Shown here: one piece after another, positions 44,643 through 53,592 of the stretch
How positions within the stretch are numbered: position 1 is the stretch's first letter
How the letters are laid out: the number at the start of each line of letters is the position of its first letter
From: Paenibacillus marchantiae
Lineage (GTDB): Bacteria > Bacillota > Bacilli > Paenibacillales > Paenibacillaceae
Assembly (NCBI RefSeq): GCF_028771845.1
Contig: NZ_CP118270.1
Coordinates: 2,480,001 to 2,544,000, forward strand
Length of the DNA stretch: 64,000 nt
Direction: 5' to 3'
Notes under the pieces: model-generated
Databases searched by the model: none
Told to the model about the DNA's origin: nothing
What the model saw: only the letters and a program-made list of their open reading frames with translations
Made by a program: the position numbers and the translations under genes

Positions 44643-46364
44643 ATGAATGAACCAAAGACACCGAATCTTGGATTGAATAAAATTGATCGTTCCTCACCCT
44701 CGACAACCTATTTTGATCTGGATAAGTATTTGGATCAGAACTGGGAGAAGGTTGATGAGGGTGTAGCAACTAAGCAGGATTTAGAGGAGCTTCGTGAAGC
44801 AGTAGGGGAGATAGATGTTCCCGATGCGTCTTTGACGCAGAAGGGGAAGGTCCAGTTATCGAATAAGGTGGATGGGATATCTGAGACGATGGCGGCGACT
44901 GAGAGGGCAGTTAGTGATGCACGTAAAGCTGCTGAAACTAGTGCCAAAAATGCTAGTCTTTCAAGGAATGGAGGTACTCTCACTGGGAGTGGTGGAATAC
45001 TATCAATTGTAAATGAAACCCCTGAACTTGATGGACTGTACGCTCAATTATATCCCGAAGGTATAGAGGCTGGAAGGAAAGCATGGTTTGGTTTTGGTGA
45101 TAAATACAGTCGTAGCCTTACTTTGACAAATGAATTTTTAGACGGTGATATAGTATTTCGTGATCGCACGGGCACTACATCTATTGCTGATTTAAAGCAA
45201 TCTGGCGTTAAGGCTAAGCAACGTATCGTAGACTCGCTTAACGTCTTAGGTGAATCAGCGTCTACGAGTGATGATTGGGAACAACTAGAACATAAACTTC
45301 GTGTAGGGAAGATATATGGCCCGAACAAGAAAGTCCCAATTGAGAAAGTGAAAGATATGCAAATAACATTGGCTGCCACTTTTTCGAATACCCAACCTGA
45401 TATAAAATACGGAGTGGATATCGAAGGAAACATAACTTTTGGTAGTATCATATCAGGAACAAATTTATATAAGCTAACCAACATTAATCCTGCTGGAGTA
45501 GAAAGATGGACCACATCTATGAATAATGGATGGACTTTATCCGCTCTAACAGTTAATAGTATTAGACTGGAAATAGCTACTATATTTAGTCGAAGCGTAA
45601 ATAATGTTACTGAATCTCAGGTTTACATTTTTGATTGTAGGAATGGAGTTCAGCTAAGGAGTTTTCAGATTGAACCTCTTGGTTATAGTAGTTTGGAGCT
45701 TGATGATGATGGATTAGTTTATGTTAAGGAAAGCTATAGAGTTAATGTTTATGACGCTTCTGGTGGAATACGCACAACTATTTCATATTATTATTCAGGA
45801 AAAGAAGCTGTATGTGTGGATAGAAAGAATGGTGAAATATATTTTCATGCTAATTTCAACGGTAAAACGGGTGTTCACAAATTTTCAAATAATGGAACAT
45901 ATTTATGGTATTGTCCTGTTACTTTCTTTGGAGGATTTGCAATTGGGATGCAAAACGGGGTGACTATGTTACATGTTCGGACAACTGGTTCATCAAATGT
46001 CACTCTAATTAATGCTAAAACAGGGGAAAAAAATCTACAAATCACTAATGTATTACCACGTAGTTTTAATCCTCGATCAATCATTATGTATAGCGATAGC
46101 ATCTTGGCTGATGATAATGGTATGGGTATTTTGTATGGTGCTGAAGAAGAAAGCTCAGGTTCGAATTATTGTAAGTTGGCTCTTGGTATATATTCTGAAG
46201 GTGGAAAATACAAGAGATCATTGGACTTTTCTGATTCGTTGTATGCATTCATTAATGTAAAAGGAATATTTGCAAGCGGTGATGGAAGCAGACCTGATAA
46301 AATACTATTTATTTTTTCGAGTCGGATAAATGTGTACAATATTAATGCAGAAATACTAGGCTAG
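44643..46364 (+). CDS. tail fibre with beta-propeller-like tip, cassette B
   Basis: 573 residues. Residues 1-110 repeat the cassette A fibre base (DASLTQKGKVQLSNKVDG, ATERAVSDARKAAETSAK). Residues ~235-573 consist of repeated strand units such as VYIFDCRNGVQLRSFQI, VNVYDASGGIRTT, VHKFSNNGTYLWYC and VTLINAKTGEKNLQIT. Their spacing of 40-50 residues suggests a beta-propeller (PQQ/WD-like) as receptor-binding tip. The 3' two thirds are AT-rich compared with the other tail genes. The propeller is inferred by eye. Confidence 0.82.
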   Translation: MNEPKTPNLGLNKIDRSSPSTTYFDLDKYLDQNWEKVDEGVATKQDLEELREAVGEIDVPDASLTQKGKVQLSNKVDGISETMAATERAVSDARKAAETSAKNASLSRNGGTLTGSGGILSIVNETPELDGLYAQLYPEGIEAGRKAWFGFGDKYSRSLTLTNEFLDGDIVFRDRTGTTSIADLKQSGVKAKQRIVDSLNVLGESASTSDDWEQLEHKLRVGKIYGPNKKVPIEKVKDMQITLAATFSNTQPDIKYGVDIEGNITFGSIISGTNLYKLTNINPAGVERWTTSMNNGWTLSALTVNSIRLEIATIFSRSVNNVTESQVYIFDCRNGVQLRSFQIEPLGYSSLELDDDGLVYVKESYRVNVYDASGGIRTTISYYYSGKEAVCVDRKNGEIYFHANFNGKTGVHKFSNNGTYLWYCPVTFFGGFAIGMQNGVTMLHVRTTGSSNVTLINAKTGEKNLQITNVLPRSFNPRSIIMYSDSILADDNGMGILYGAEEESSGSNYCKLALGIYSEGGKYKRSLDFSDSLYAFINVKGIFASGDGSRPDKILFIFSSRINVYNINAEILG

Positions 46365-46376
46365 GGGGATATGCAT

Positions 46377-46724
46377 ATGTACGTTTTTTATGAAGATATT
46401 AGTAAAGATACTGGAAGGGTTACCACGATCCTTTTTGACGATAGTCTATTTGACCCATTGGATAAAAGGCAGTACTTTAAATTGGATACATTGCCCAGTC
46501 CTGAAGAGATTGTTGGAAAAGAACCGATTATGTTTATAAAGAAGGACGATAAAGAAATTTACTATGAATATGAAAATACTCCAGCTATCGTTGATCCAGT
46601 TAAAGAAATTAAGGCCTTGCAGCAAGAAAACAATACCCTTAGAAACGAAATTGAGATTAATCAACTTGCCCTTATAGAGTTACACAGCATTATTTTAGAG
46701 TTAAAAGGAGGGAGAAACGTATGA
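46377..46724 (+). CDS. small fibre-associated protein (XkdW position)
   Basis: 115 residues, AT-rich. YVFYEDISKDTGRVTTILFDD opens the protein. A coiled-coil (IKALQQENNTLRNEIEINQLAL) fills the C-terminal third. It has the position and build of the small proteins after the fibre in PBSX-like clusters (XkdW). The start at 46377 is eight bases after the GGGGG ribosome site; 46371 is too close. It overlaps the next small gene by four bases (ATGA). Confidence 0.65.
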   Translation: MYVFYEDISKDTGRVTTILFDDSLFDPLDKRQYFKLDTLPSPEEIVGKEPIMFIKKDDKEIYYEYENTPAIVDPVKEIKALQQENNTLRNEIEINQLALIELHSIILELKGGRNV

Positions 46725-46825
46725 AATCTCTTTATATTAGATTGATTCAAAAGAGTTTGATTAGCATTGAAGATGTCCCAGAAGAATTGAGAAAAGATGT
46801 GCAAGAAGAGCTCGTAAATTTGTAA
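46721..46825 (+). CDS. 34-residue CD1375/XkdX-like protein
   Basis: A very short gene with a strong AAAAGGAGGGAG ribosome site, overlapping the previous stop by four bases. LIQKSLISIEDVPEELRKDV resembles the CD1375 family of tiny proteins found beside tail fibres in Firmicute phages. Function unknown. Confidence 0.65.
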   Translation: MKSLYIRLIQKSLISIEDVPEELRKDVQEELVNL

Positions 46826-46959
46826 TTTAGGTACATTTAGGAGTTCTATAACTTGAGAGACACGTTTCATTACAATATGGAGTAATGAAAATAGTTATAT
46901 GCTTCAAAATATATTATTGAAATAAAATATTATTTATTTTTATGCATGGAGGTGAAACC

Positions 46960-47454
46960 ATGGAACAGGAAACCCTATGGAAATGGCTCCTCGCCCTAAT
47001 AACCAGCTCAGTAACCTACTTCTTCGGAGGTTGGTCAGGCGTACTCGGCGTACTACTCGTGTTCGTCATACTCGATTACCTAACGGGCATCGCAGCGGCG
47101 GGTATGAGTGGCAAGTTAGAAAGTAATGTTGGCATGTTCGGCATTGCACGAAAGGTATTTATATTTGCAATGGTATCGGTGGCTCATCTGGTGGACGGTG
47201 TTCTGGGAGACGGACATTTGTTCAGGGATGCGGTCGCCTTTTTTTATATCGCAAATGAGTTATTGTCTATAATTGAAAATGGGGGCAAATTGGGAGCGCC
47301 GATCCCGCCTGTGATCCGGCAGGCTATTGAAGTGCTCAAGGGCAAGGGAGGAACCGGGGAACTCCCCGGTAACTTCTCCCCAAGTGCCAAAGACTCTTTT
47401 TCACAGGCAGATTCAGATGATACAGATTCACAAACAAGAGATGGCACTAAGTAG
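46960..47454 (+). CDS. holin (phage holin 4_1 / TcdE-like family)
   Basis: 164 residues. A short polar start leads to hydrophobic helices (LLALITSSVTYFFGGW, VLGVLLVFVILDYLTG, VFIFAMVSVAHLVDGV) and the family motif IANELLSIIENGGKLGAPIP. A polar serine/aspartate-rich tail is cytoplasmic. Holins of this family open the membrane for the lysozyme that follows. The start is the ATG at 46960 with GGAGGTG at the proper distance. Confidence 0.92.
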   Translation: MEQETLWKWLLALITSSVTYFFGGWSGVLGVLLVFVILDYLTGIAAAGMSGKLESNVGMFGIARKVFIFAMVSVAHLVDGVLGDGHLFRDAVAFFYIANELLSIIENGGKLGAPIPPVIRQAIEVLKGKGGTGELPGNFSPSAKDSFSQADSDDTDSQTRDGTK

Positions 47455-47577
47455 CTCCACCATAGCCATCCGAACTTACCTTTTACCAACAATCAGGACA
47501 CGCACACAAGCAACCCCTTATCCAACCGCATTAACTATATACAAACGGCAATTTGCCGCATAAAGGGTGTGAGAAAC

Positions 47578-48516
47578 ATGCAAACGAGAAGCTCGGGCAA
47601 TACGCAGGGCATTGACGTCTCCCGGTATCAGGGAACAATCGATTGGGCCAAAGTGAAGGCAAGCGGCATGACTTTTGTGTTCATTAAGGCTACAGAAGGG
47701 CAGACGTACACCGACCCAAATTTCCAAAAAAACGTAACTGGCGCACTGGCAGCGGGTATGCTGGTAGGGACGTATCATTTCTTCCGCGCGACGTCCACTG
47801 AAGCAGCCAAGGCCGAAGCAGCGCATTATGCCACGACACTGCAAAAAGTAGGAGGCGCCAAGGCGCTGCAATTACCTCCTGTCATGGACTACGAGAACAA
47901 TCCAGGTAACCTGAGCAAAGCTCAGATCAACACGGTAGCTAAGGCTTTTTTAACCGAATTGCAACGTCTTACTGGTGTGAAACCGATCATATACACAGGA
48001 AATTCATTTGCCGACAATTTTGATACTTCAATGAGCTCATACGATCTATGGATTGCGCGTTACAGCAACACACGTGTACCGGATGACCAGCCGGCATGGA
48101 AACGTTGGACGTTCTGGCAGTATACGGACTCGGGCAAGGTGAACGGAATCAGCGGCAATGTGGATATGAACGAGTTCCAAGGATCTGCAGTGGAATTGAA
48201 AGCAAGATATGCAACAGCAACACCAAAGCCGCCAGAGCCATCCGAACCGACCAATCCCACCAATCCAACCGAACCACCGAAAGGGGGCGAACCGATGACA
48301 GCCGAAGAGAAAGCAGCGTTTGATACGCTCAAATCCCAGGTCGATAAACTGCAGGCGCGCCAACAGATGGAAGTTCCAGTCTGGGCAAAAGCTGCCGTTG
48401 ACGCAGCACTGGCATACGACACCAAAAATCCGTTGTTCAGCATCGATAGTGGGGCGAGTTATGATTTTTACCGTTTTATCACGGTCATGTACCGCAGAGG
48501 TTTATTCAAAAAATAA
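47578..48516 (+). CDS. GH25 lysozyme (endolysin)
   Basis: 312 residues. The glycosyl hydrolase 25 domain (about 1-205) has GIDVSRYQGTIDWAKVK with Asp13, the DxE pair in PVMDYEN near 104-106, and WTFWQYTDSG. A proline/threonine linker (PPEPSEPTNPTNPTEPPKG) leads to an ~80-residue C-terminal domain (VPVWAKAAVDAALAYD, FYRFITVMYRRGLF) found in several Firmicute endolysins. It cleaves peptidoglycan to free the particles; it may serve both cassettes. ATG at 47578 with AAAGGG upstream. Confidence 0.95.
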   Translation: MQTRSSGNTQGIDVSRYQGTIDWAKVKASGMTFVFIKATEGQTYTDPNFQKNVTGALAAGMLVGTYHFFRATSTEAAKAEAAHYATTLQKVGGAKALQLPPVMDYENNPGNLSKAQINTVAKAFLTELQRLTGVKPIIYTGNSFADNFDTSMSSYDLWIARYSNTRVPDDQPAWKRWTFWQYTDSGKVNGISGNVDMNEFQGSAVELKARYATATPKPPEPSEPTNPTNPTEPPKGGEPMTAEEKAAFDTLKSQVDKLQARQQMEVPVWAKAAVDAALAYDTKNPLFSIDSGASYDFYRFITVMYRRGLFKK

Positions 48517-48570
48517 GACGACCTAACTTAAAATATAAGTTGTTCCTGGTTTTAAAGAGGGAGCACAACA

Positions 48571-48612
48571 AGGGACACACGACGCTTTTTGTCGAATAGT
48601 GTTCCTTTTTTG
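48571..48612 (+). terminator. intrinsic terminator after the lysis genes
   Basis: AAGGGACAC / GTGTTCCTT (one G-T pair) with an inner CGAC / GTCG hairpin and a run of six T. It marks the end of the tail locus. Confidence 0.85.
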
Positions 48613-49328
48613 TGTTTTATGTAAATGATATTAACATATATAATAAAGTTGAAGACTTATGTCCGTAAATCTCTTGTCTATTTGATGAATGTGATGTAAA
48701 GTTAGTTACACGAAATCGATTTTCACCACTGTTTATTTACACAATCCTCCTCATCATGACAAGACTTTAACATCAAAAGTTATTGTAATGTCTCCCTGTT
48801 GTAAAATCCAACATCTCTAGATCAATTTCACAACGTTTTGAAACAATCCAATCCAACCTGCTTGAGAAACCACTAAAATGTTCTGTTTACCAACTTTCTG
48901 TTACAGCTAATTGCCACCATTGGATTTTAAGCCATTACATTTTAGCCTTGACGTTTAACTCTAAGTCAAACATTAAGCCAAACTCCATACCAAACAACGC
49001 CACCATTCTCTCTAAATCAGCCTTGTTGGCCGCCACCAAGTCCGTACCCTTCTACTGTTGCTTATTGACCTAAGTTCAATTATTACGCAACAACCACAGG
49101 CATTTACAACTCGTCACATCATCCGAAAAAACTTACAAAATGTGTACGGTTACATCCGTTTTTACATTTCATATATACTCCTCAACTTATCTAAACATCC
49201 ATCCCAGGTATCAAAGGCACCTAAAGCCTTTCATATGATACAAAGCACCAAACCGATCGATTGTAAACATTGGAGTTTTTTCACGCCAGTATCACACACA
49301 TTATGAGACAGGGAAGGGTGTTGTACGT
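48613..49328. other. gene-free stretch ahead of the transporter operon
   Basis: About 700 AT-rich bases without a credible gene. The 82-residue frame at 49058-49306 has no ribosome site and an unlikely composition. No terminator, attachment-site repeat or known operator is recognised by eye. Confidence 0.5.
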
Positions 49329-50987
49329 ATGCGAATGAGAAAAAAGTGGTTATCCGGGGTCATGGCAATGGCCATGAGTACAGTGTTGATTCTATCGGGC
49401 TGCTCCAGCGCCAGTAATGAGGGTACAGGCAATTCACCCGCTCCGGCGGAAGGTAGCGAGCCTCCGGCAGAAGTGGCAGCACAAGATACGATGATAATGG
49501 GACGCGGCGGAGATTCGGTGGCGCTGGACCCGGCAATCGTAACAGATGGGGAGTCGCTGAAGATTGGACATCAGGTATTCGACTCATTGCTGGACTACAA
49601 GGAAGGTGGAACCGAGGTTGTTCCGGGACTGGCTGAGAGCTGGGAGATTTCGGCGGATGGACTCAAGTATGACTTCAAGCTGAAGTCCGGTGTGAAATTC
49701 CACGATGGTACTGACTTCAACGCAGAGGCTGTGGTGTTTAACTTCAACCGTTGGAGTGATCCGGCCAGTGAATATAAATTTGAGGGAGATTCCTTCGACT
49801 ATTATGACTCTATGTTTGGTCCAGAAGACGGACGCGTGATCAAGGAGGTAAAGGCGATTGACGAGACAACGGTTGAGTTCACCCTGAACCAGCCACAAGC
49901 GCCTTTCCTGCAAAACATTGCGATGACACCATTTGGCATTGCAAGTCCAACCGCGATTCAGGAGAAAAAGGAAAATTTCAAGAGCGAGCCAGTAGGCACA
50001 GGCCCATTTGTATTCAAAGAGTGGAAGCGGAACGACTCCATCACCCTGGAGAAGAATCCGACTTATTGGAAAGAGGGATTGCCGAAGCTGAACAAAGTGA
50101 TTGTACGTTCCATTCCGGATAACACGGCTCGCTTCAATGCGCTGCAAAACGGCGAGATTGATATCATGGAGGATCTGAACCCGGACGATCTGTCCATCCT
50201 TGAGGGAAATAGTGAGCTGCAAAAAATTGAGCGTCCACCATTTAACGTTTCATACATTGGTTTCAACTTTAAGAAAAAACCGTTTGATAACGTGAAAGTA
50301 AGACAAGCGCTCAACCACGCGGTAAACAAACAGGGCATTATTGATGCTTTCTTTGCGGGACAAGCGCAGCCAGCGGTGAACCCGATGCCGCCAACACTGT
50401 GGGGGTATAACGATAGTATTGCGGACTATGCTTACGATCTGGAAAAAGCAAAAGCATTACTTGCCGAAGCCGGCTACCCTGACGGATTGCCTGACCCGGT
50501 AACATTCTATGCAATGCCAGTATCCCGGCCGTATATGCCTGACGGCAAGAAGGTTGCCGAAGCGATCCAGGCCGATTTTGAGAAAATCGGAGTGACCGTC
50601 AACATCGAATCACCGGAGTGGGCGACGTACTTGGATGATGCCAAAGCTGGAGAGAAAGACGACATTTACATGCTCGGCTGGACTGGTGATAACGGTGACC
50701 CGGATAACTTCCTGTACACGCTGCTGGATAAGGATGCAATCCCGGGCAACAACCGCAGCTTCTACGTAAACGAAGAATTGCATACGTTGCTGACGAGTGC
50801 GCAGAAAGAAACGGATCAGGACAAACGTGCGGAACTGTACAAGCAAGCGCAAGTGATTATTAAGGAAGATGCTCCATGGATTCCACTTGTGCACACCACT
50901 CCTATTCTGGCAGGTAAAGCGAACCTGAAGGATTTCGTACCGTCCCCATTGGGCACGGAATCTTATGCTAATGCCTACTTCGAATAA
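49329..50987 (+). CDS. oligopeptide/nickel-type ABC transporter substrate-binding lipoprotein
   Basis: 552 residues. The lipoprotein signal ends LILSGC with Cys25 as the acylated residue. SBP_bac_5 features follow: PAIVTDGESLKIGHQVFDSL, ESWEISADGLKYDFKLKSGVKFHDG, VGTGPFVFKEW and VRQALNHAVNKQGII. The protein binds a small peptide or similar ligand outside the membrane. Start at ATG 49329 with AAGGGTG upstream. It is the first gene of an SBP-permease-permease unit. Confidence 0.93.
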   Translation: MRMRKKWLSGVMAMAMSTVLILSGCSSASNEGTGNSPAPAEGSEPPAEVAAQDTMIMGRGGDSVALDPAIVTDGESLKIGHQVFDSLLDYKEGGTEVVPGLAESWEISADGLKYDFKLKSGVKFHDGTDFNAEAVVFNFNRWSDPASEYKFEGDSFDYYDSMFGPEDGRVIKEVKAIDETTVEFTLNQPQAPFLQNIAMTPFGIASPTAIQEKKENFKSEPVGTGPFVFKEWKRNDSITLEKNPTYWKEGLPKLNKVIVRSIPDNTARFNALQNGEIDIMEDLNPDDLSILEGNSELQKIERPPFNVSYIGFNFKKKPFDNVKVRQALNHAVNKQGIIDAFFAGQAQPAVNPMPPTLWGYNDSIADYAYDLEKAKALLAEAGYPDGLPDPVTFYAMPVSRPYMPDGKKVAEAIQADFEKIGVTVNIESPEWATYLDDAKAGEKDDIYMLGWTGDNGDPDNFLYTLLDKDAIPGNNRSFYVNEELHTLLTSAQKETDQDKRAELYKQAQVIIKEDAPWIPLVHTTPILAGKANLKDFVPSPLGTESYANAYFE

Positions 50988-51029
50988 CTATATACGAGCT
51001 GAGTTAGTACTATCATGATTCATTAGTTC

Positions 51030-51113
51030 AAAGCGCTGGCGTACACGCAATGCTTGGCAGAACCCACATCAGGATGTAACGATCTAAAGCATGCATGTCT
51101 GCCAGCGCTTTTT
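51030..51113 (+). other. long-range hairpin between binding protein and permeases
   Basis: AAAGCGCTGGC at 51030-51040 can pair perfectly with GCCAGCGCTTT at 51101-51111, followed by TT. It encloses a 60-base loop. This probably acts as a partial terminator or message stabiliser giving more binding protein than permease. Confidence 0.65.
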
Positions 51114-51139
51114 ATACGTTAAAGGCAGGTGAATGAGGA

Positions 51140-52144
51140 GTGAACAGTTACATCGTCAAACGTGTACTCGTGTTACTGCCCGTGCTGCTGGGCATGACCC
51201 TGATCGTCTTTTCCATTATCCACGCCATTCCGGGTGATCCGGCCGAGACCATACTCGGGCAAAAGGCAACCGAACAATCCAAGCAAGCTTTGCGTGACCA
51301 GCTCGGACTGGACAAACCATGGTTTCAACAATATTTCGCTTATCTGGGCGACCTGTTTAAGGGAGATCTGGGCACATCCATCCGCACCAAGGTTCCCATT
51401 GCCCAGGAAATTGTGCCCTATCTGACAGCGACCCTTGAATTAACGATGGCGAGTATGCTGTTTGCGATCATTATTGGCGTGAATGCAGGGATCGTCAGTG
51501 CGTGGAAACATAACTCGTGGTTCGATTACTGCTGCATGGTCATTGCATTGGTGGGTGTATCGATGCCGATCTTCTGGCTTGGGTTGATGGAGCAGTGGTT
51601 ATTTGCGAACAAACTGCACTGGCTGCCATCCATCGGCAGAATGAATGCGCGTGATCCCATTGAAGCCATTACGGGCTTGTATGTGCTGGATACGATGATT
51701 GCCGGACGCTGGGATCAGTTGTGGACGGTAACGAAACATTTGCTGCTGCCAAGTATCGCGCTCGGTACAATTCCGATGGCCGTTATTGCTCGGATGACGC
51801 GTTCCAGCATGCTCGAAGTAATGAGTTCGGATTATATCCGTACTGCGAAGGCGAAGGGACTCGGCCCGTTTTTTGTTGTATATGGACATGCGTTGAAAAA
51901 TGCGTTTATACCCGTGCTCACCGTCATCGGCATACAGACCGGATCTTTGCTGGGTGGAGCTGTACTGACCGAAACGATCTTTGCCTGGCCCGGTGTAGGT
52001 CGCTATATATATGAAGCAATTAGTTCGCGGGACTATCCGGTAATCCAGAGCGGCATTCTGATCGTCGCATTCTTTTTCGTAGTGATCAACTTGATTGTGG
52101 ACTTGCTGTACGCCGTATTCGATCCGCGTATTAGTTATAAGTGA
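51140..52144 (+). CDS. ABC transporter permease (DppB/OppB-like)
   Basis: 334 residues from a GTG start (AGGTG upstream). VKRVLVLLPVLLGMTLIVFS is the first helix, then HAIPGDPAETILGQKATEQSK and a set of about six membrane helices with the EAA-type loop (RTAKAKGLGPFFVVYGHALKN) that contacts the ATPase. It fits DppB-type peptide transporters. Confidence 0.93.
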   Translation: MNSYIVKRVLVLLPVLLGMTLIVFSIIHAIPGDPAETILGQKATEQSKQALRDQLGLDKPWFQQYFAYLGDLFKGDLGTSIRTKVPIAQEIVPYLTATLELTMASMLFAIIIGVNAGIVSAWKHNSWFDYCCMVIALVGVSMPIFWLGLMEQWLFANKLHWLPSIGRMNARDPIEAITGLYVLDTMIAGRWDQLWTVTKHLLLPSIALGTIPMAVIARMTRSSMLEVMSSDYIRTAKAKGLGPFFVVYGHALKNAFIPVLTVIGIQTGSLLGGAVLTETIFAWPGVGRYIYEAISSRDYPVIQSGILIVAFFFVVINLIVDLLYAVFDPRISYK

Positions 52145-52168
52145 GTATGAACAGAAGGGAGACGCCGC

Positions 52169-53068
52169 ATGGCCAAATTATCGACCAATACCGGAGCACC
52201 TATTGACGCCGCGTCGGCACCTGCATCAGGTCCATGGCGGGAAGCCTGGAGAACGTTTCGGAAAAATCGACTTGCGCTGGCAGGTTTGATCATTATCGTT
52301 TTTTTCATCCTGTTGGCCTTTGCTGCCCCGTATATTGCCCCGTATGACTACAAAGAGCAGGTGCTCGCAGATCGTCTGCAAGCCCCTTCGGCAGAGCATT
52401 GGTTTGGTACCGATGATCTCGGACGTGACGTATTTTCCAGAGTGCTGCATGGAGCGCGCATTTCATTGTGGGTTGGTTTCTTTTCTGTTATTGGCTCTAT
52501 TATTGCGGGCGCATTGCTCGGTCTGATTGCTGGATATTATGGAAAATGGGCAGACATGCTCATCTCGCGTTTGTTCGATATCTTGCTTGCTTTCCCCGCT
52601 ATCCTGTTGGCAATTGCCATTGTGGCGATTCTCGGTCCGTCTTTGCAAAATGCACTGCTCGCGATAGCGATCGTGAACATCCCGACCTACGGACGACTGG
52701 TGCGATCAAGGGTACTTAGCTTGAGGCAGGAGGAATTCATTACGTCTGCTCGTACGCTTGGGGCTAGCAATATGCGAATTCTGTTCCGGCACATCTTGCC
52801 CAATAGCCTCACCCCGCTCATCGTACAAGGCACACTTGGAATTGGAACAGCGATTATTGAAGCAGCTGCGCTTGGGTTCCTCGGCATGGGGGCGCAACCA
52901 CCTGACCCGGAGTGGGGAAAAATGCTGTCGGATTCCCGCCAGTTTCTGCAAAAAGCACCGTGGACGCTGATTTTCCCCGGACTTTCCATCATGTTCACCG
53001 TGCTCGGTTTCAACTTGCTCGGGGACGGCTTGCGCGACACCCTTGATCCAAGGATGGCCAAAAAGTAG
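52169..53068 (+). CDS. ABC transporter permease (DppC/OppC-like)
   Basis: 299 residues. A cytoplasmic N terminus (WREAWRTFRKNRLALAGL) is followed by membrane helices, HWFGTDDLGRDVFSRVLHGAR, and the EAA loop ITSARTLGASNMRILFRHILP. ATG with AAGGGAG upstream, 25 bases after DppB. A terminator follows, and no DppD/DppF ATPase genes are present in the window. Confidence 0.93.
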   Translation: MAKLSTNTGAPIDAASAPASGPWREAWRTFRKNRLALAGLIIIVFFILLAFAAPYIAPYDYKEQVLADRLQAPSAEHWFGTDDLGRDVFSRVLHGARISLWVGFFSVIGSIIAGALLGLIAGYYGKWADMLISRLFDILLAFPAILLAIAIVAILGPSLQNALLAIAIVNIPTYGRLVRSRVLSLRQEEFITSARTLGASNMRILFRHILPNSLTPLIVQGTLGIGTAIIEAAALGFLGMGAQPPDPEWGKMLSDSRQFLQKAPWTLIFPGLSIMFTVLGFNLLGDGLRDTLDPRMAKK

Positions 53069-53215
53069 AAGATTGCATCTCTGGTTGCTTTTCTAGTTTC
53101 AGCTCTAGTTGCATCTCTAACTAAGTCTACAACTCTGTTCCAATCTAACGAACCTAGGATGCCTTATTCTGCGATTTCTTGCCAATGCTGCCCGTACTCA
53201 TTACAATTTGTATCC

Positions 53216-53249
53216 AAGCCGGTTCGAACTTTGGTTCGAGGCGGCTTTT
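53216..53249 (+). terminator. intrinsic terminator of the transporter operon
   Basis: AAGCCG / CGGCTT with an inner GTTCGAAC-like stem and TTTTG end. The only good hairpin after the permease genes. Confidence 0.65.
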
Positions 53250-53339
53250 GTGTTGCATGATGTATTGCGCTAAAATGGTTAGAGATGTGCAAAACTTAAA
53301 GTGTTACTCGATGATTTTGTTAAAATAACCGCCATCGTA

Positions 53340-53368
53340 TTGACACCCAATTTTCCCATATGTTATAT
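53340..53368 (+). promoter_or_regulatory. sigma-A promoter of htpG
   Basis: TTGACA at 53340-53345, 17-base spacer, TTATAT at 53363-53368. Initiation near 53375 would place the CIRCE inverted repeat just downstream of the start point, as in class I heat-shock genes. Confidence 0.75.
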
Positions 53369-53380
53369 AAAAGGAAGGGT

Positions 53381-53407
53381 TTAGCACTCCAATCATCAGA
53401 GTGCTAA
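53381..53407. promoter_or_regulatory. CIRCE operator (HrcA site)
   Basis: TTAGCACTC, nine bases, GAGTGCTAA: a perfect match to the CIRCE consensus, directly downstream of the promoter. The HrcA repressor would bind here and release on heat stress. The next gene is htpG, 500 bases away, with no gene between. Confidence 0.93.
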
Positions 53408-53592
53408 TAAATGATATTTTTACTACACGACTACATATGGAATGATTGTGTTATTGAATATGGATATTAAATCTGAATAGGACATGCGAGTGGAATGGGC
53501 TGGAAAAGGCCTGGCAGCGAAAGATTGATCAATAGATTTTCAATTGATTAAAAATCTCAATGTTTAAAATCAGTTGGTGAATGGTGCGGCAA

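Noticed and set aside
23943-48516. Complete prophage
   Set aside because: No integrase, replication, terminase, portal or capsid gene is recognisable anywhere in the window, and no attachment-site repeats were seen. Tail and lysis genes alone support a tailocin-like locus.
49058-49306. 82-residue frame in the gap before the binding-protein gene
   Set aside because: No ribosome site and an unlikely composition for a small protein; no family resemblance.
53216-53249. tRNA-like T-arm (GGTTCGA twice)
   Set aside because: No acceptor, D or anticodon arms can be drawn around it; the hairpin is better explained as a terminator.
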